Shown here one piece after another: positions 54,052 through 63,524 of a DNA stretch of 64,000 bases. How positions within the stretch are numbered: position 1 is the stretch's first letter; every line of letters starts with the position of its first letter. A model generated the notes under the pieces. It had not been told where the DNA came from, did no database searches, and saw only the letters and a program-made list of their open reading frames with translations. This DNA comes from SIG622 sp045652245 (lineage in GTDB: Bacteria; Bacillota; Clostridia; Oscillospirales; CAG-382). Position numbers and translations under genes: made by a program. The stretch spans positions 1 through 64,000 of the forward strand of contig JAZRTY010000034.1 of NCBI GenBank assembly GCA_045652245.1, given 5' to 3'.

Positions 54052-54080
54052 TTGACAATCATCGAATTTTATGTTATAAT
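54052..54080 (+). promoter_or_regulatory. consensus promoter of tRNA-Glu
   Basis: TTGACA and TATAAT, both exact, 17 bases apart, ending 16 bases before the tRNA. Confidence 0.9.
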
Positions 54081-54096
54081 AATTGCCGTTGATAAT

Positions 54097-54171
54097 GGCC
54101 CGTTGGTCAAGCGGCTAAGACATCGCCCTCTCACGGCGAAAACATGGGTTCGATTCCCGTACGGGTCACCA
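54097..54171 (+). tRNA. tRNA-Glu (anticodon CTC)
   Basis: A 7-bp acceptor stem (GGCCCGT with ACGGGTC, one G-U), a D-arm, an anticodon stem TCGCC/GGCGA with loop CTCTCAC (anticodon CTC), a GGTTCGATTCC T-arm and an encoded CCA are all present. Confidence 0.95.
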
Positions 54172-54211
54172 AAAACAAGGACAGGTACACAGTACCTGTC
54201 CTTGTTTTTTT
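54171..54211 (+). terminator. terminator of tRNA-Glu
   Basis: An 18-bp stem around a 3-nt loop (54171-54188 with 54192-54209) ends in a T run directly after CCA. Confidence 0.9.
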
Positions 54212-54222
54212 GATAGAATAAG

Positions 54223-54246
54223 AACGGGAATCGAACCCGAGAGGGC
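54223..54246 (-). other. inverted internal fragment of tRNA-Glu
   Basis: The minus strand reads GCCCTCTC followed by GGGTTCGATTCCCGT. These are exact copies of bases 54125-54132 and 54146-54160 of the tRNA, joined by a 13-base deletion and inverted. It cannot fold as a tRNA. It looks like a recombination scar. Confidence 0.65.
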
Positions 54247-54334
54247 AATTGGTGAAAAAACATCCCCTTGATCGGCTTTCCCAACAGTGAGATTAAATTG
54301 TTATGCGAATTTTTAAAAAATACACAATATCGCA

Positions 54335-54363
54335 TTGAAATTTTCTTGAATAAGTTGTATAAT
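54335..54363 (+). promoter_or_regulatory. promoter of murJ
   Basis: TTGAAA and TATAAT are separated by 17 bases, about 80 bases before the start. Confidence 0.7.
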
Positions 54364-54443
54364 ATACTAAAATATACTATTTGGCAAAAATAGGTATGCA
54401 AATTGTATTTACTAATTGCAGCAATGAAAGGAATTTTACAGAT

Positions 54444-55943
54444 ATGAACAGTAAGTCCTATATCATGGTTGTGCTTGGAATTATTCTTGCAAAGGCTGTC
54501 GGCTTTTCACGGGATATTTTCTTTGCAAACTTTTACGGCACCGGAGTAACTGCTGATATTTACTTTCAGATTTTCAGCCTTGTAACTCTGATTTTCACGG
54601 GTATCGGTGTTGCTCTCCAAACTCGTGTAATTATGAACCTTAACAGACCTGAAAACGTTACCGAGGAGGCAAAACGCCTTTACGTTTCAAAATTCCTGTG
54701 TAAATCTGTAATTTATCTTTTGACGGCAACTATTTTTATGTACATTTTCGCAAAGCCCATAACTCATCTTCTCCTGCCGAATATTGATGAGGGGAATTTC
54801 AGCCTTGCTTTGCGTCTTACTTACATTATGCTACCCTCTTTTATGTTTGTTTCTGTTGCATATATCATTTCGGGGGTACTTCAGAACAGCCGTGTCTTCT
54901 TTATCCCTTCAATCGTGAGTCTTCCGTATAATGTTATAATCATTGCTTCGCTTTTTATAAGGGGTGTTACTATAGAGCAAATCGGTATTGTTACTACAAT
55001 CGGCTGGTTTTTACACATTGTAATTCAGCTTCCGCACTTTTACAAAAAAGGTTACAGATTTTTCTATCGAGCAAACATCAAGCTTCCTGAAAAGCGTGAA
55101 AAACTTGACCTTAGCATCTGGTGGATTTTTATTTCAAATATGATGTTCCAGCTCTGCTTTATCATTGACAAGGCTTCTGTCAGCGGAAGCGAAGGCATGA
55201 CATCAACTCTTAATTATGCCTCCAATCTTTTTGTTACAATTTCCAGCGTTTTCGTCGTGGCGATGTCCTCAGTAGTATTCCCTGCCATTTCAAAGAATTA
55301 CGAAGAAGGAAAGCTCGAATATGTACGCTCGCTAATTGGCTATATTATATCAATTATGTTCGCTGTTTTTGTTCCTTTTCTGCTTGTTGTAACTCTTTTC
55401 GGACAACAGATTATCGGTCTTGTCTATGAAAGAGGAGAATTCACTCACGAGGCGACTATCGCTACTGCTATCGCCTTTATGATATACAGCTTCGGTATAC
55501 TCGGCTACCTTGCGCAGGAGCTGATAAACAAGGTTCTATACCTTGCGTCAAAATACCTTTACACAATTGTCGGAACAGCTGTAGTCGTTGTTTTGAAGCT
55601 TATTTTAGACTATAAATTTGTAGAAAAATACGGTACTACCTTCGCTTCTCTGACAACCTCTGTTCTCCTGACACTTTATGCTGTTATGGCATTTGTCTTA
55701 CTTTCAAAAATTATCGGTAACTACATCACAAAGCAAGTTTTAATAACACTTCTGAAAATCTTTATTAGTGCTTTTGCAGCACTCGTGGTTTACTTCATTA
55801 TGAAGCTTCTTATACCGGATATTGTGAACGCAACTTCGATTGTTTTCCTTGTGCCTATTTTGGCTTGTGGTGCTGTGTACCTCACATCTGCTTATATGCT
55901 TGGGCTTCACAAGGTACTTTTTGCAAGAAAAGTAAAGAATTAA
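54444..55943 (+). CDS. murJ: lipid II flippase MurJ/MviN-like (MOP superfamily)
   Basis: The 499-residue protein has about 13-14 hydrophobic segments and the MviN/MurJ pattern near the N-terminus (KAVGFSRDIFFANFYGTG) plus FGQQIIGLVYERGEFT. It probably flips lipid II across the membrane; an O-unit-like substrate is a lesser option. The ATG at 54444 is preferred; an upstream in-frame ATG starts in non-coding DNA. It leads the unit murJ-DUF5693-csaB-deoD. Confidence 0.85.
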   Translation: MNSKSYIMVVLGIILAKAVGFSRDIFFANFYGTGVTADIYFQIFSLVTLIFTGIGVALQTRVIMNLNRPENVTEEAKRLYVSKFLCKSVIYLLTATIFMYIFAKPITHLLLPNIDEGNFSLALRLTYIMLPSFMFVSVAYIISGVLQNSRVFFIPSIVSLPYNVIIIASLFIRGVTIEQIGIVTTIGWFLHIVIQLPHFYKKGYRFFYRANIKLPEKREKLDLSIWWIFISNMMFQLCFIIDKASVSGSEGMTSTLNYASNLFVTISSVFVVAMSSVVFPAISKNYEEGKLEYVRSLIGYIISIMFAVFVPFLLVVTLFGQQIIGLVYERGEFTHEATIATAIAFMIYSFGILGYLAQELINKVLYLASKYLYTIVGTAVVVVLKLILDYKFVEKYGTTFASLTTSVLLTLYAVMAFVLLSKIIGNYITKQVLITLLKIFISAFAALVVYFIMKLLIPDIVNATSIVFLVPILACGAVYLTSAYMLGLHKVLFARKVKN

Positions 55944-55966
55944 TTATAAACGGAAAGGAACTGTAT

Positions 55967-57994
55967 ATGTCAAAAATTAACTTTAAAATCTTATCAGCAA
56001 TTCTTATACTTCTTCTGGTTGTTTGCCTTATCCCCTCCTTTATAACCAGAATTGAAAGCGAAAAATCAAACAAAAACGTTGTTGTTTCTCTTTATCACAA
56101 TGACCTGCTTAATGAGCTGTCCGATAAGGCTTATGCCGGGGCACTTGACGATTATTTTGATATTGGCGTTACAACTGTTTCTGTTGCCGAGGAAAACATA
56201 ACCTCTATGGTTGCAAAAGGAAATGTTACAAATATAAAATACAATGTTCTGCGTCACAAGTATGATGATGAAAGCATGGAGCTTGCACGTATTATTGCTG
56301 AAAATACTTCTGATGTTAACTACAATTCCGAGCTTTATATTACTAAAGACCCCTCCTGTGCCGAATTTCTGCGTAAGGGTTTATCAGAAAAATATTCTGA
56401 TGAAGAGTATATCGAAATTTCAGCAAATAACGGAATTACGGTATTCGTAATGTTCGATGGTGTATATCCAAGCTACTCAATCGACATAGGCTATGAAGAA
56501 GACAGGCTTGACACATTGTATGAAAAAGGCTTTGATATCTGTCTTATTCTGAAAATGCAGGATTATGAAAAAACCGAGTATCTTGACACTCTCGAAGAGC
56601 TTATAAAGAAATATGATGTAAAATATTTAAGCATCAGAAAATCAGTACGTAATCCCGAAAATGAAAACGACGGTAAAGAACACTACGAGAGAATTTCAGA
56701 AATTATAAAAGACAACAACTTAACGCTTGTCGTTACAGAAAATGCAAACCAGTTATCTAACGAAAAGCCCTTCGGCTATGACACAATCTTTTCAGATAAC
56801 AGCTCTCGTGTACTTCGTTCTTATGAAACCTACGATGCTTCACACAGTGATGAAACAAAGTATCTGTTCCGATACAGACAGTATCTTAATTCCACAATTG
56901 ACAGAAACATAAGATTCATTACCCTCTCGCAGATTTATCTTTCAAATACAAGCTATGATGAACTAAACGAATACACACTCAATGCTGCAAAAACCTACAT
57001 CGATAAGGTTACCTCTCTTGGCTATACCGTAAACGGAACCGTAAACGAGAATTTCTATATTACAAATAAGAGTCTTATAAATGCATTCAGTGCTGCAATT
57101 ATGGTTTTGCTTATTTATCTAATGATATGTGTCGTTTTCGGTATTGATAACAAAATATTCTCGATTGTCTCAATTTTCGTGGCACTTCTTGCAATTCCTG
57201 CAACCTATTTAGTTGTACCCTCCTCTTTAATTGCTCTATATCCTACGGCATGGGCAGTTATAATGCCTTGTTTCGGTATGACTTGCGTTCTGTACTTTAT
57301 TAAGAAATATGGCGAAAAGCTTTCAGCTCCACTGCTTGCCGTTATTTCCCCTATCCTCCTTGCACTTATTATGTCGCTCGGTGGAATTGTAATGTCGAGT
57401 CTTCTTTCAGGAATTGATTATTATATTAACAATGATATTTTCCGTGGAATAAAGCTTTCGCTTTTTGCTCCATTGCTCTATACTGCTGTTGCTTTCTACT
57501 TTATGTTTATGCAGAATAAGATTTCGGAAATTGTTGAAAGTATAAAGGGGATTCTGTTCTTTAACATTAAAGTATATTGGGTAATTATCGCTGGAATTGT
57601 AGGTCTTGTTGGACTTATTTACATTCGCAGAAGTGGTAATGTAAATACTATAAGCTCTCTCGAAACAGCAATGCGTAGCCTTATTACAGAAAGCTTTGCA
57701 GCCCGTCCGAGAACCAAGGAATTTATTGTCGGTTATCCCTGTCTTGTTTTATTTGTTTATTACCTTAAGAAAACAAATATTAGACTTCTGCAGATAATAC
57801 TTGCTTGCGGTGCTGCAATTTGTGCTGCTTCTATTTCAAACAGCTTCTGTCACGTATTCACAGATGCAGCAACAATATTTATGCGTGTTGTGAATGGTCT
57901 TCTTATTGCTGCGCCGATTTGTATTGTAGTATATATCGGCAACTTAATTCTGGTAAAAATTGTAAAGCACATACACTTGAAACTTTCAAAATAA
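55967..57994 (+). CDS. DUF5693 multi-pass membrane protein
   Basis: The 675-residue protein has one N-terminal transmembrane helix, a large extracellular half (about 30-370) and about nine hydrophobic segments in the C-terminal half. It fits DUF5693, which in clostridia usually lies just upstream of csaB. Function unknown; the neighbourhood suggests surface-polymer or S-layer anchoring. The ATG at 55967 follows AAAGGAA. Confidence 0.78.
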   Translation: MSKINFKILSAILILLLVVCLIPSFITRIESEKSNKNVVVSLYHNDLLNELSDKAYAGALDDYFDIGVTTVSVAEENITSMVAKGNVTNIKYNVLRHKYDDESMELARIIAENTSDVNYNSELYITKDPSCAEFLRKGLSEKYSDEEYIEISANNGITVFVMFDGVYPSYSIDIGYEEDRLDTLYEKGFDICLILKMQDYEKTEYLDTLEELIKKYDVKYLSIRKSVRNPENENDGKEHYERISEIIKDNNLTLVVTENANQLSNEKPFGYDTIFSDNSSRVLRSYETYDASHSDETKYLFRYRQYLNSTIDRNIRFITLSQIYLSNTSYDELNEYTLNAAKTYIDKVTSLGYTVNGTVNENFYITNKSLINAFSAAIMVLLIYLMICVVFGIDNKIFSIVSIFVALLAIPATYLVVPSSLIALYPTAWAVIMPCFGMTCVLYFIKKYGEKLSAPLLAVISPILLALIMSLGGIVMSSLLSGIDYYINNDIFRGIKLSLFAPLLYTAVAFYFMFMQNKISEIVESIKGILFFNIKVYWVIIAGIVGLVGLIYIRRSGNVNTISSLETAMRSLITESFAARPRTKEFIVGYPCLVLFVYYLKKTNIRLLQIILACGAAICAASISNSFCHVFTDAATIFMRVVNGLLIAAPICIVVYIGNLILVKIVKHIHLKLSK

Positions 57995-58026
57995 TTATTC
58001 AGATTTTCTCTGAAAGGACTAAGAAA

Positions 58027-59118
58027 TTGAAAAACATTGTTATTTGTGGTTACCACGGATTTTCAAACAGTGGCGACGAGGCTCTTCTTTCGGCAATGCT
58101 TGACATATTGCAGAAAAAGAGAGCTGACATAAACATCACGGTACTTTCCATGCATCCAAAGTCAACACAGGCTATTTACGGTGTGCCGTCAGTATATCGT
58201 TATAACCTGTTGAAGATTAATAAGCTATTCTCAAAATGCGATTTGTTTATTATGGGTGGCGGAAGCCTGCTTCAGGATATTACAAGTCTGCGTTCTCTTT
58301 ACTATTATATAGCGATACTTAAGCTTGCTCTTGCAAACAAGGTAAAGGTAATGCTTTATGGTAACGGAATCGGACCACTTGAGAGAAAAAGCAGCAGGAA
58401 ACTCGCCTGTAAGTATCTTAACAAGGTCGACATCATTACTCTGCGTGATGACCATTCGGACAAGCTTCTTTCGGAAATTGGTGTTATAAAGCCTAAAATC
58501 GTCATAACTGCCGACCCTGCTTTTACTCTTGATTTTCCAAATAAAAAGCCTAATCCGGAACTGTTTTCCGAGATAGGTTTTGAGGGTAAAAAATATGCAC
58601 TTATCGGCATTCGTCCCTGGAAAAACGCTATTGAAGGATTTTGTGATACGCTTGCTGCATTTTGTGACAAACTCTCTGAGGAATACGGAATAACTCCTAT
58701 ATTCACTCCAATGCAGCCGAAGGTGGATACTGCTATTTCAAAGGAAATTCTCTCAAAAATGAAGCATCCCGGCTTTATCATAGAAAAGCATCTTGAATTT
58801 GATGAAATGTTCAGACTTATAAGTACTTCAGAATTTGTTGTTGGAATGCGTCTGCACTCACTTATTTATGCAACAGCTCTTGGTATACCTGTAATTGCAC
58901 TTTCCTATGACCCAAAGGTAACTGCATTTATGCAGTCAATTCATCAACCGTTTTGTGTTGATGTTGAAAAGCTTTCAAAAAAAGAACTTTTGAATATGCT
59001 TGACTCACTTATGCAAGATTTACCGAAGCTACATGATGAGCTTATAGCTTCTCTTTCCGAGCTTAGAAAAAAATCCGAAGAAAATGCAGATTATGCTATT
59101 GAATTACTTGACAATTAA
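58027..59118 (+). CDS. csaB: polysaccharide pyruvyl transferase CsaB
   Basis: The 363-residue enzyme adds pyruvyl ketal groups to secondary cell-wall polymer, making the anchor for SLH-domain proteins. It starts MKNIVICGYHGFSNSGDEA, and has GGGSLLQDITS and the C-terminal VVGMRLHSLIYAT. The start is a TTG with AAAGGA ten bases upstream; no ATG fits the family start. Confidence 0.9.
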   Translation: MKNIVICGYHGFSNSGDEALLSAMLDILQKKRADINITVLSMHPKSTQAIYGVPSVYRYNLLKINKLFSKCDLFIMGGGSLLQDITSLRSLYYYIAILKLALANKVKVMLYGNGIGPLERKSSRKLACKYLNKVDIITLRDDHSDKLLSEIGVIKPKIVITADPAFTLDFPNKKPNPELFSEIGFEGKKYALIGIRPWKNAIEGFCDTLAAFCDKLSEEYGITPIFTPMQPKVDTAISKEILSKMKHPGFIIEKHLEFDEMFRLISTSEFVVGMRLHSLIYATALGIPVIALSYDPKVTAFMQSIHQPFCVDVEKLSKKELLNMLDSLMQDLPKLHDELIASLSELRKKSEENADYAIELLDN

Positions 59119-59152
59119 ATTGAAATAAATGATAGAAAGGGAAAAGTAACAA

Positions 59153-59872
59153 ATGGCTTTATATCCTACTCCTCACATAAATGCTGTACCCGCTGATTTC
59201 GCAAAAACCGTGCTGATGCCGGGCGACCCTCTGAGGGCTAAATTTATTGCAGAAAACTTCCTTGAAAACCCACGTCTTATTAACAGTGTTCGAAATGTAT
59301 TGGCTTATACAGGCAAATACAAGGAAATAGATGTTTCGGTAATGGCAAGTGGTATGGGAATGCCGTCTATGGGTATTTATTCCTACGAGCTATTTAACTT
59401 TTTTGAGGTTGAAAACATTATACGAATCGGCTCTGCAGGTGCCATAAACGAAAATATCAAAGTTCGTGATATTGTTCTTGGACTCGGTGCTTGTACTAAT
59501 TCAAATTTCGCTTCGCAATATTCACTTAGTGGCACGTATGCCCCTATTTGCAGCTACAAGCTTCTTGAAAAAACCGCAGAAATTGCAAAAAGTATGGCTT
59601 TACCATATCACGTAGGAAACATTCTTTCCTCCGACACTTTTTATAATGACAATCCCGAAAGCACTGTCGCATGGGGCAAGATGGGTGTTATGGCAGTTGA
59701 AATGGAGGCTGCGGCACTCTATATGAATGCTGCAAGATGCGGTAAGAATGCGCTCGCAATCTGCACTATCTCAGACCACATACTGACAGGTGAGGCAACA
59801 ACCGCCCTTGAACGCCAGAACTCTTTTACCGATATGATGAAGCTCTCGCTTGAAGCAGCAATCAGCCTTTAA
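59153..59872 (+). CDS. deoD: purine-nucleoside phosphorylase (DeoD type)
   Basis: The 239-residue trimer/hexamer-type PNP splits purine nucleosides with phosphate. It has MPGDPLRAKFIAE near the start, ASGMGMPSMGIYSYELF, IRIGSAGAI and AVEMEAAALYMNA. Glu/Asp residues near 205 (SDHILTGE) complete the active site. A terminator follows. Confidence 0.95.
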   Translation: MALYPTPHINAVPADFAKTVLMPGDPLRAKFIAENFLENPRLINSVRNVLAYTGKYKEIDVSVMASGMGMPSMGIYSYELFNFFEVENIIRIGSAGAINENIKVRDIVLGLGACTNSNFASQYSLSGTYAPICSYKLLEKTAEIAKSMALPYHVGNILSSDTFYNDNPESTVAWGKMGVMAVEMEAAALYMNAARCGKNALAICTISDHILTGEATTALERQNSFTDMMKLSLEAAISL

Positions 59873-59887
59873 TTTATATATAAAATA

Positions 59888-59926
59888 CCCCGAAAGCAGT
59901 TACAGGTGCTTTCGGGGAGTTTTTTA
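59888..59926. terminator. terminator between deoD and the DUF1846 gene
   Basis: CCCCGAAAGCA and TGCTTTCGGGG form an 11-bp stem followed by AGTTTTTT on the plus strand. It overlaps the stop of the convergent DUF1846 gene and may serve both. Confidence 0.88.
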
Positions 59927-61408
59927 TTGGTTATAAAGATTACTTGTCATAAACTCAGGCTCGCAGGTGATATTTATCTTCAGCTTTCTGAAGGTGATTT
60001 CATCCTGAGGATTCAGCATCTTTGTATAATGCGCCTCTGTATATTTCAGCTTTTCAAGCTGCTTTAATGCCTCTTCAACCATAGGGTTGGTTGCAGCACA
60101 GATACTCATAGCAATCAGTGCTTCTTCAAGGTTAAGCTTTGTTACATTTCTTCCGAGTGTGTTCTTTTTCATGTTTCTGATAGGCTCAAGAATAACCGGA
60201 GAAATAAGATAAATTTCATCCTTGATTCCTGCAAGGTACTTTATTGCATTGATTACTGCAGCTGCCGGTGCACCGAGCATATCACTTGATTTACCGGTTA
60301 CAATTTTGCCATCCGGAAGCTCTATTGCTATTGCCTGAACACCTGATTCCTGAGTTTTTTTAAGTGCTGCAGAAACTACCGGTCTTGCCTCTGTTGTAAC
60401 ACCTGCCTCCTGCATTAACGCATCGGCTCTGTGAGCTACCTCGATATCAACAAGTCCGTTTTTATAGTCACACCACGCTCTGTAGGAACGTCTTATTATC
60501 TCGTCATTTGCAGCTTTTCTGACGATCTCATCATCAGTTATTGCATAACCTGCCATGTTGACACCCATATCGGTAGGAGAACGATAAAGGTCATCCTCTC
60601 CTGTAATCCTCGAGATAATAGTTTTTACAACAGGAAATGCCTCAATGTCACGATTGTAATTTACGGTAGTTACGCCATATGCTTCAAGATGATACGGGTC
60701 TATCATATTAACGTCACGAAGGTCGGCAGTTGCTGCTTCATATGCAAGGTTAACGGGATGCTTACGGGGAAGATTCCAGATCGGGAAGGTTTCAAACTTA
60801 GCATAGCCTGCTTTTACATTTCTCTTATGCTCGTGATAAAGCTGCGAAAGGCAGGTAGCAAGCTTACCGCTACCCGGACCGGGTGCTGTAATAACAACAA
60901 GAGGTCGAGTTGTTTCGATAAAAGGATTTGCGCCATATCCTTCGTCTGATACAATTGTATCAACATTATTAGGATATCCTGCTATCATTTTATGGAAATA
61001 AACTCTCTCACCGCGTCGCTCAAGCTTTTTCTTGAAAATATCGGCAGAGGGTTGCCCTGTGTACTGAGTAACGACAATTGCACTTACATAGATATCAAGC
61101 GAACGAAGATTATCTATAAGTCTAAGCACGTCCATATCATAGGATATACCAAAATCTGCACGGATTTTTTTCTTTTCAATATCGGCTGCATTGATTGTTA
61201 CAATTATTTCGGTTTGATCCTTCATCGTCTGAAGAAGTCTCACCTTTGCATCAGGTGCAAATCCAGGCAAAACACGTGCAGCATGCAAGTCATCAAAGAG
61301 CTTACCTCCGAATTCGAGATAAAGCTTGTTATCAAATTTAGCAATTCTTTCTATTATATTCTTTGACTGCAACTCAACGTATTTATCATTATCGAACCCG
61401 ATTTTCAT
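59924..61408 (-). CDS. DUF1846 family protein
   Basis: The 494-residue protein matches DUF1846, a conserved family in Firmicutes and anaerobes, with IGFDNDKY at the start, APGPGSGKLATCLSQLYHE (P-loop-like GPGSGK) at about 180, and KLNLEEALIAMSICAA near the end. It may be a nucleotide-binding enzyme; no function is established to my knowledge. It is monocistronic with its own promoter. Confidence 0.88.
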   Translation of the reverse strand: MKIGFDNDKYVELQSKNIIERIAKFDNKLYLEFGGKLFDDLHAARVLPGFAPDAKVRLLQTMKDQTEIIVTINAADIEKKKIRADFGISYDMDVLRLIDNLRSLDIYVSAIVVTQYTGQPSADIFKKKLERRGERVYFHKMIAGYPNNVDTIVSDEGYGANPFIETTRPLVVITAPGPGSGKLATCLSQLYHEHKRNVKAGYAKFETFPIWNLPRKHPVNLAYEAATADLRDVNMIDPYHLEAYGVTTVNYNRDIEAFPVVKTIISRITGEDDLYRSPTDMGVNMAGYAITDDEIVRKAANDEIIRRSYRAWCDYKNGLVDIEVAHRADALMQEAGVTTEARPVVSAALKKTQESGVQAIAIELPDGKIVTGKSSDMLGAPAAAVINAIKYLAGIKDEIYLISPVILEPIRNMKKNTLGRNVTKLNLEEALIAMSICAATNPMVEEALKQLEKLKYTEAHYTKMLNPQDEITFRKLKINITCEPEFMTSNLYNQ

Positions 61409-61470
61409 AATTATAACATTCCTTTCGTAAAGCTCACAAGAGCCTTTTCAGTAACCATATCAACTTATTT

Positions 61471-61499
61471 ATTATATCATAAAACTAAATTTTTTTCAA
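61471..61499 (-). promoter_or_regulatory. promoter of the DUF1846 gene
   Basis: TTGAAA (complement of 61494-61499) and TATAAT (complement of 61471-61476) are 17 bases apart, with an extended -10 TG. Confidence 0.75.
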
Positions 61500-61593
61500 T
61501 AGATTTTGCGATTTTTTGAATTTTCGTCATTATATTCAAAAAAACTCTATATAAATTATCCGAAAAGACAAAATAACGTATTAAAACAAACTA

Positions 61594-61616
61594 CCTCTGC
61601 AAAAAACTTGCAGAGG
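61594..61616 (-). terminator. terminator of recA-recX
   Basis: CCTCTGCAA (61594-61602) and TTGCAGAGG (61608-61616) form a 9-bp stem followed by TAGTTTG on the minus strand. Confidence 0.65.
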
Positions 61617-61622
61617 CGTTTT

Positions 61623-62261
61623 TTAGTCCTCATAATCACAGCTTGACGCATATTTAATTTCGTCATAGGAATAGCCATATCTTACCATTTTATCGGAAAT
61701 CCTTTTTCTTTCACGAATATCCGATATATCCTTATGAAGAGTCAATTTCCGATATAGCCTTTGTGCATTTTCGTAATAATCTATTTCGACATTTTCAAAC
61801 GCTTCATTGATACTCTCCTTCAGAAAGCCCGATACTATCAGTTCCTGACGAATTCTGTACCTCCCGTAGAGCTTTGAATTTGCAAGATTCTGAATCCTTC
61901 TTTCGCAGTTGCGTACCTCGTCAATCACCGAAAACTCGCAAAGAAGGTCGGTTGCCGCAATTACAATCTCCTGTGAGTATTCCTTGGCAACTGCCTTTTC
62001 ACGAAGCTTTTTTATGCTTTTTTCGCCATAATTTGTAATGTAATACTGCAAATACTTTATACACCGTAGCTTTGAAGCATAAAATTGTAATTTTTCACGC
62101 AGTTCATCATCTGCATAGAAAGGATAGTCGGCACTATTTTCAGAAAAAGGTATTTCTGTTCTCCTGAAGTCGGCAAAGGAAATTATGTAACTTGAAGCTG
62201 TATCATCAAATACTATATACTCTTTCCCACCGTCAGAGAGTCTTACATCGCTTATATACAT
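61623..62261 (-). CDS. recX: RecX-family regulator
   Basis: The 212-residue protein contains tandem three-helix RecX repeats (LREKAVAKEYS...; NSKLYGRYRIRQELIVSGF...; DKMVRYGYSYDEIKYA). RecX modulates RecA filament growth. Its ATG overlaps the recA stop (TAATG), so the two are translationally coupled. Confidence 0.87.
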   Translation of the reverse strand: MYISDVRLSDGGKEYIVFDDTASSYIISFADFRRTEIPFSENSADYPFYADDELREKLQFYASKLRCIKYLQYYITNYGEKSIKKLREKAVAKEYSQEIVIAATDLLCEFSVIDEVRNCERRIQNLANSKLYGRYRIRQELIVSGFLKESINEAFENVEIDYYENAQRLYRKLTLHKDISDIRERKRISDKMVRYGYSYDEIKYASSCDYED

Positions 62262-63364
62262 TATTCGTCAAAGCTTTCGGTAATTACAATGCCGTCATCT
62301 TCCTTTTCATTTCCGTCAAGGATCTCACCATTTGAATCTGCAAATGCTTTTCTGATCTTCGCTTCAATCTCGGCAGCAAGCTCCTTGTTCTCACAAAGCA
62401 TATCACGAACATTATCTCTGCCTTGTCCGAGTCTTTCTCCGTTGTAGGACAACCATGAACCACTCTTCTGGATTATATCAAGCTGAATACCAACATCCAG
62501 AAGTTCACTTTCCTTTGAAATTCCCTTACCGTAAAGAATATCGAATTCTGCAACTCTGAACGGAGGCGCTACCTTATTCTTTACAACCTTACATTTTGTA
62601 TGGTTGCCGGTAACATCTGTACCGTCTTTTATCTGTTCGCTTCTGCGAATGTCAATTCTTACAGAAGCGTAATATTTCAGAGCTACACCACCGGGAGTTG
62701 TTTCCGGGTTACCGTAAAGAACTCCAACCTTTTGACGAAGCTGATTTATGAAAATAACCGTACAGTTCGACTTTGCAATAGCGCCTGACAGCTTTCGAAG
62801 TGCCTGTGACATAAGTCTTGCCTGGAGACCTACGTGAGAATCACCCATTTCACCGTCAATTTCAGCTCTCGGAACAAGTGCTGCAACAGAGTCAACTACA
62901 ATTACGTCAACTGCACCTGAGCGAACCAGAGCTTCGGTAATTTCAAGTGCCTGTTCGCCAAAATCGGGCTGTGACACAAGAAGCTCGTCGATATTTATAC
63001 CGAGTGCTTTTGCATATACCGGGTCAAGTGCGTGTTCTGCATCAATAAATGCTGCTTCTCCACCCTGCTTTTGTACCTCAGCGATAACGTGAAGTGCCAC
63101 TGTGGTTTTACCCGATGATTCAGGACCGTAAATTTCAATGATTCGTCCCTTTGGAACTCCACCGATTCCAAGGGCTAAGTCAAGTGTCAGCGAACCGGTT
63201 GAAATAGCGCTGACATTCATATTGCTGTTTTCACCAAGGCGCATAATGGCACCTTTTCCGTAATCCTTTTCAATTTTGGAAATTGTAGTGTCAAGAGCTT
63301 TTTTTCTGTTTTCGTCGCCTAAAATTTCTTCGGGAGTTTTCTTATTCTTAACTTCTTTTGCCAT
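62261..63364 (-). CDS. recA: recombinase RecA
   Basis: The 367-residue protein has Walker A GPESSGKTT, Walker B-type VIVVDSVAALVP, and FINQLRQKVGV with loop L2 GGVALKYYASVR. It drives strand exchange and triggers SOS by LexA cleavage. The start at 63364 has the best spacing from AAAGGA; in-frame ATGs at 63370 and 63382 are possible. A LexA-type box lies upstream. Confidence 0.97.
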   Translation of the reverse strand: MAKEVKNKKTPEEILGDENRKKALDTTISKIEKDYGKGAIMRLGENSNMNVSAISTGSLTLDLALGIGGVPKGRIIEIYGPESSGKTTVALHVIAEVQKQGGEAAFIDAEHALDPVYAKALGINIDELLVSQPDFGEQALEITEALVRSGAVDVIVVDSVAALVPRAEIDGEMGDSHVGLQARLMSQALRKLSGAIAKSNCTVIFINQLRQKVGVLYGNPETTPGGVALKYYASVRIDIRRSEQIKDGTDVTGNHTKCKVVKNKVAPPFRVAEFDILYGKGISKESELLDVGIQLDIIQKSGSWLSYNGERLGQGRDNVRDMLCENKELAAEIEAKIRKAFADSNGEILDGNEKEDDGIVITESFDE

Positions 63365-63408
63365 TTTCATATTTCCTTTCATTGTAGCCTTTGTAACTTT
63401 CTGTTTCT

Positions 63409-63437
63409 ATTATACATTTTTTCTTTAAAAAAAACAA
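63409..63437 (-). promoter_or_regulatory. promoter of recA
   Basis: TTGTTT (complement of 63432-63437) and TATAAT (complement of 63409-63414) are 17 bases apart. Confidence 0.6.
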
Positions 63438-63472
63438 CAATATTTAATGAACAAAATACGAACATTTGTGTC

Positions 63473-63484
63473 GAACGCAAGTTC
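63473..63484. promoter_or_regulatory. LexA/DinR (SOS) box upstream of recA
   Basis: GAAC-GCAA-GTTC matches the Gram-positive LexA core GAAC-N4-GTTC exactly. A half-degenerate CGAAC-ATTT-GTG lies beside it (63459-63470). It sits upstream of the TATAAT promoter and overlaps a weaker TTGCGT-16-TATTTT promoter on the minus strand. Confidence 0.65.
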
Positions 63485-63489
63485 TGAGC

Positions 63490-63520
63490 AAAAAACGCCT
63501 GTCATGTGACAAGCGTTTTT
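63490..63520 (-). terminator. terminator of murA
   Basis: AAAACGCxTGTCA and TGACAxGCGTTTT form the stem on the minus strand, ending in a T run. Confidence 0.75.
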
Positions 63521-63524
63521 AATT

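Noticed and set aside
54069..54401. A 110-codon minus-strand frame across tRNA-Glu
   Set aside because: It is the antisense translation of the tRNA and its terminator (the familiar NRTHVFAVRGRCLSR-type artefact).
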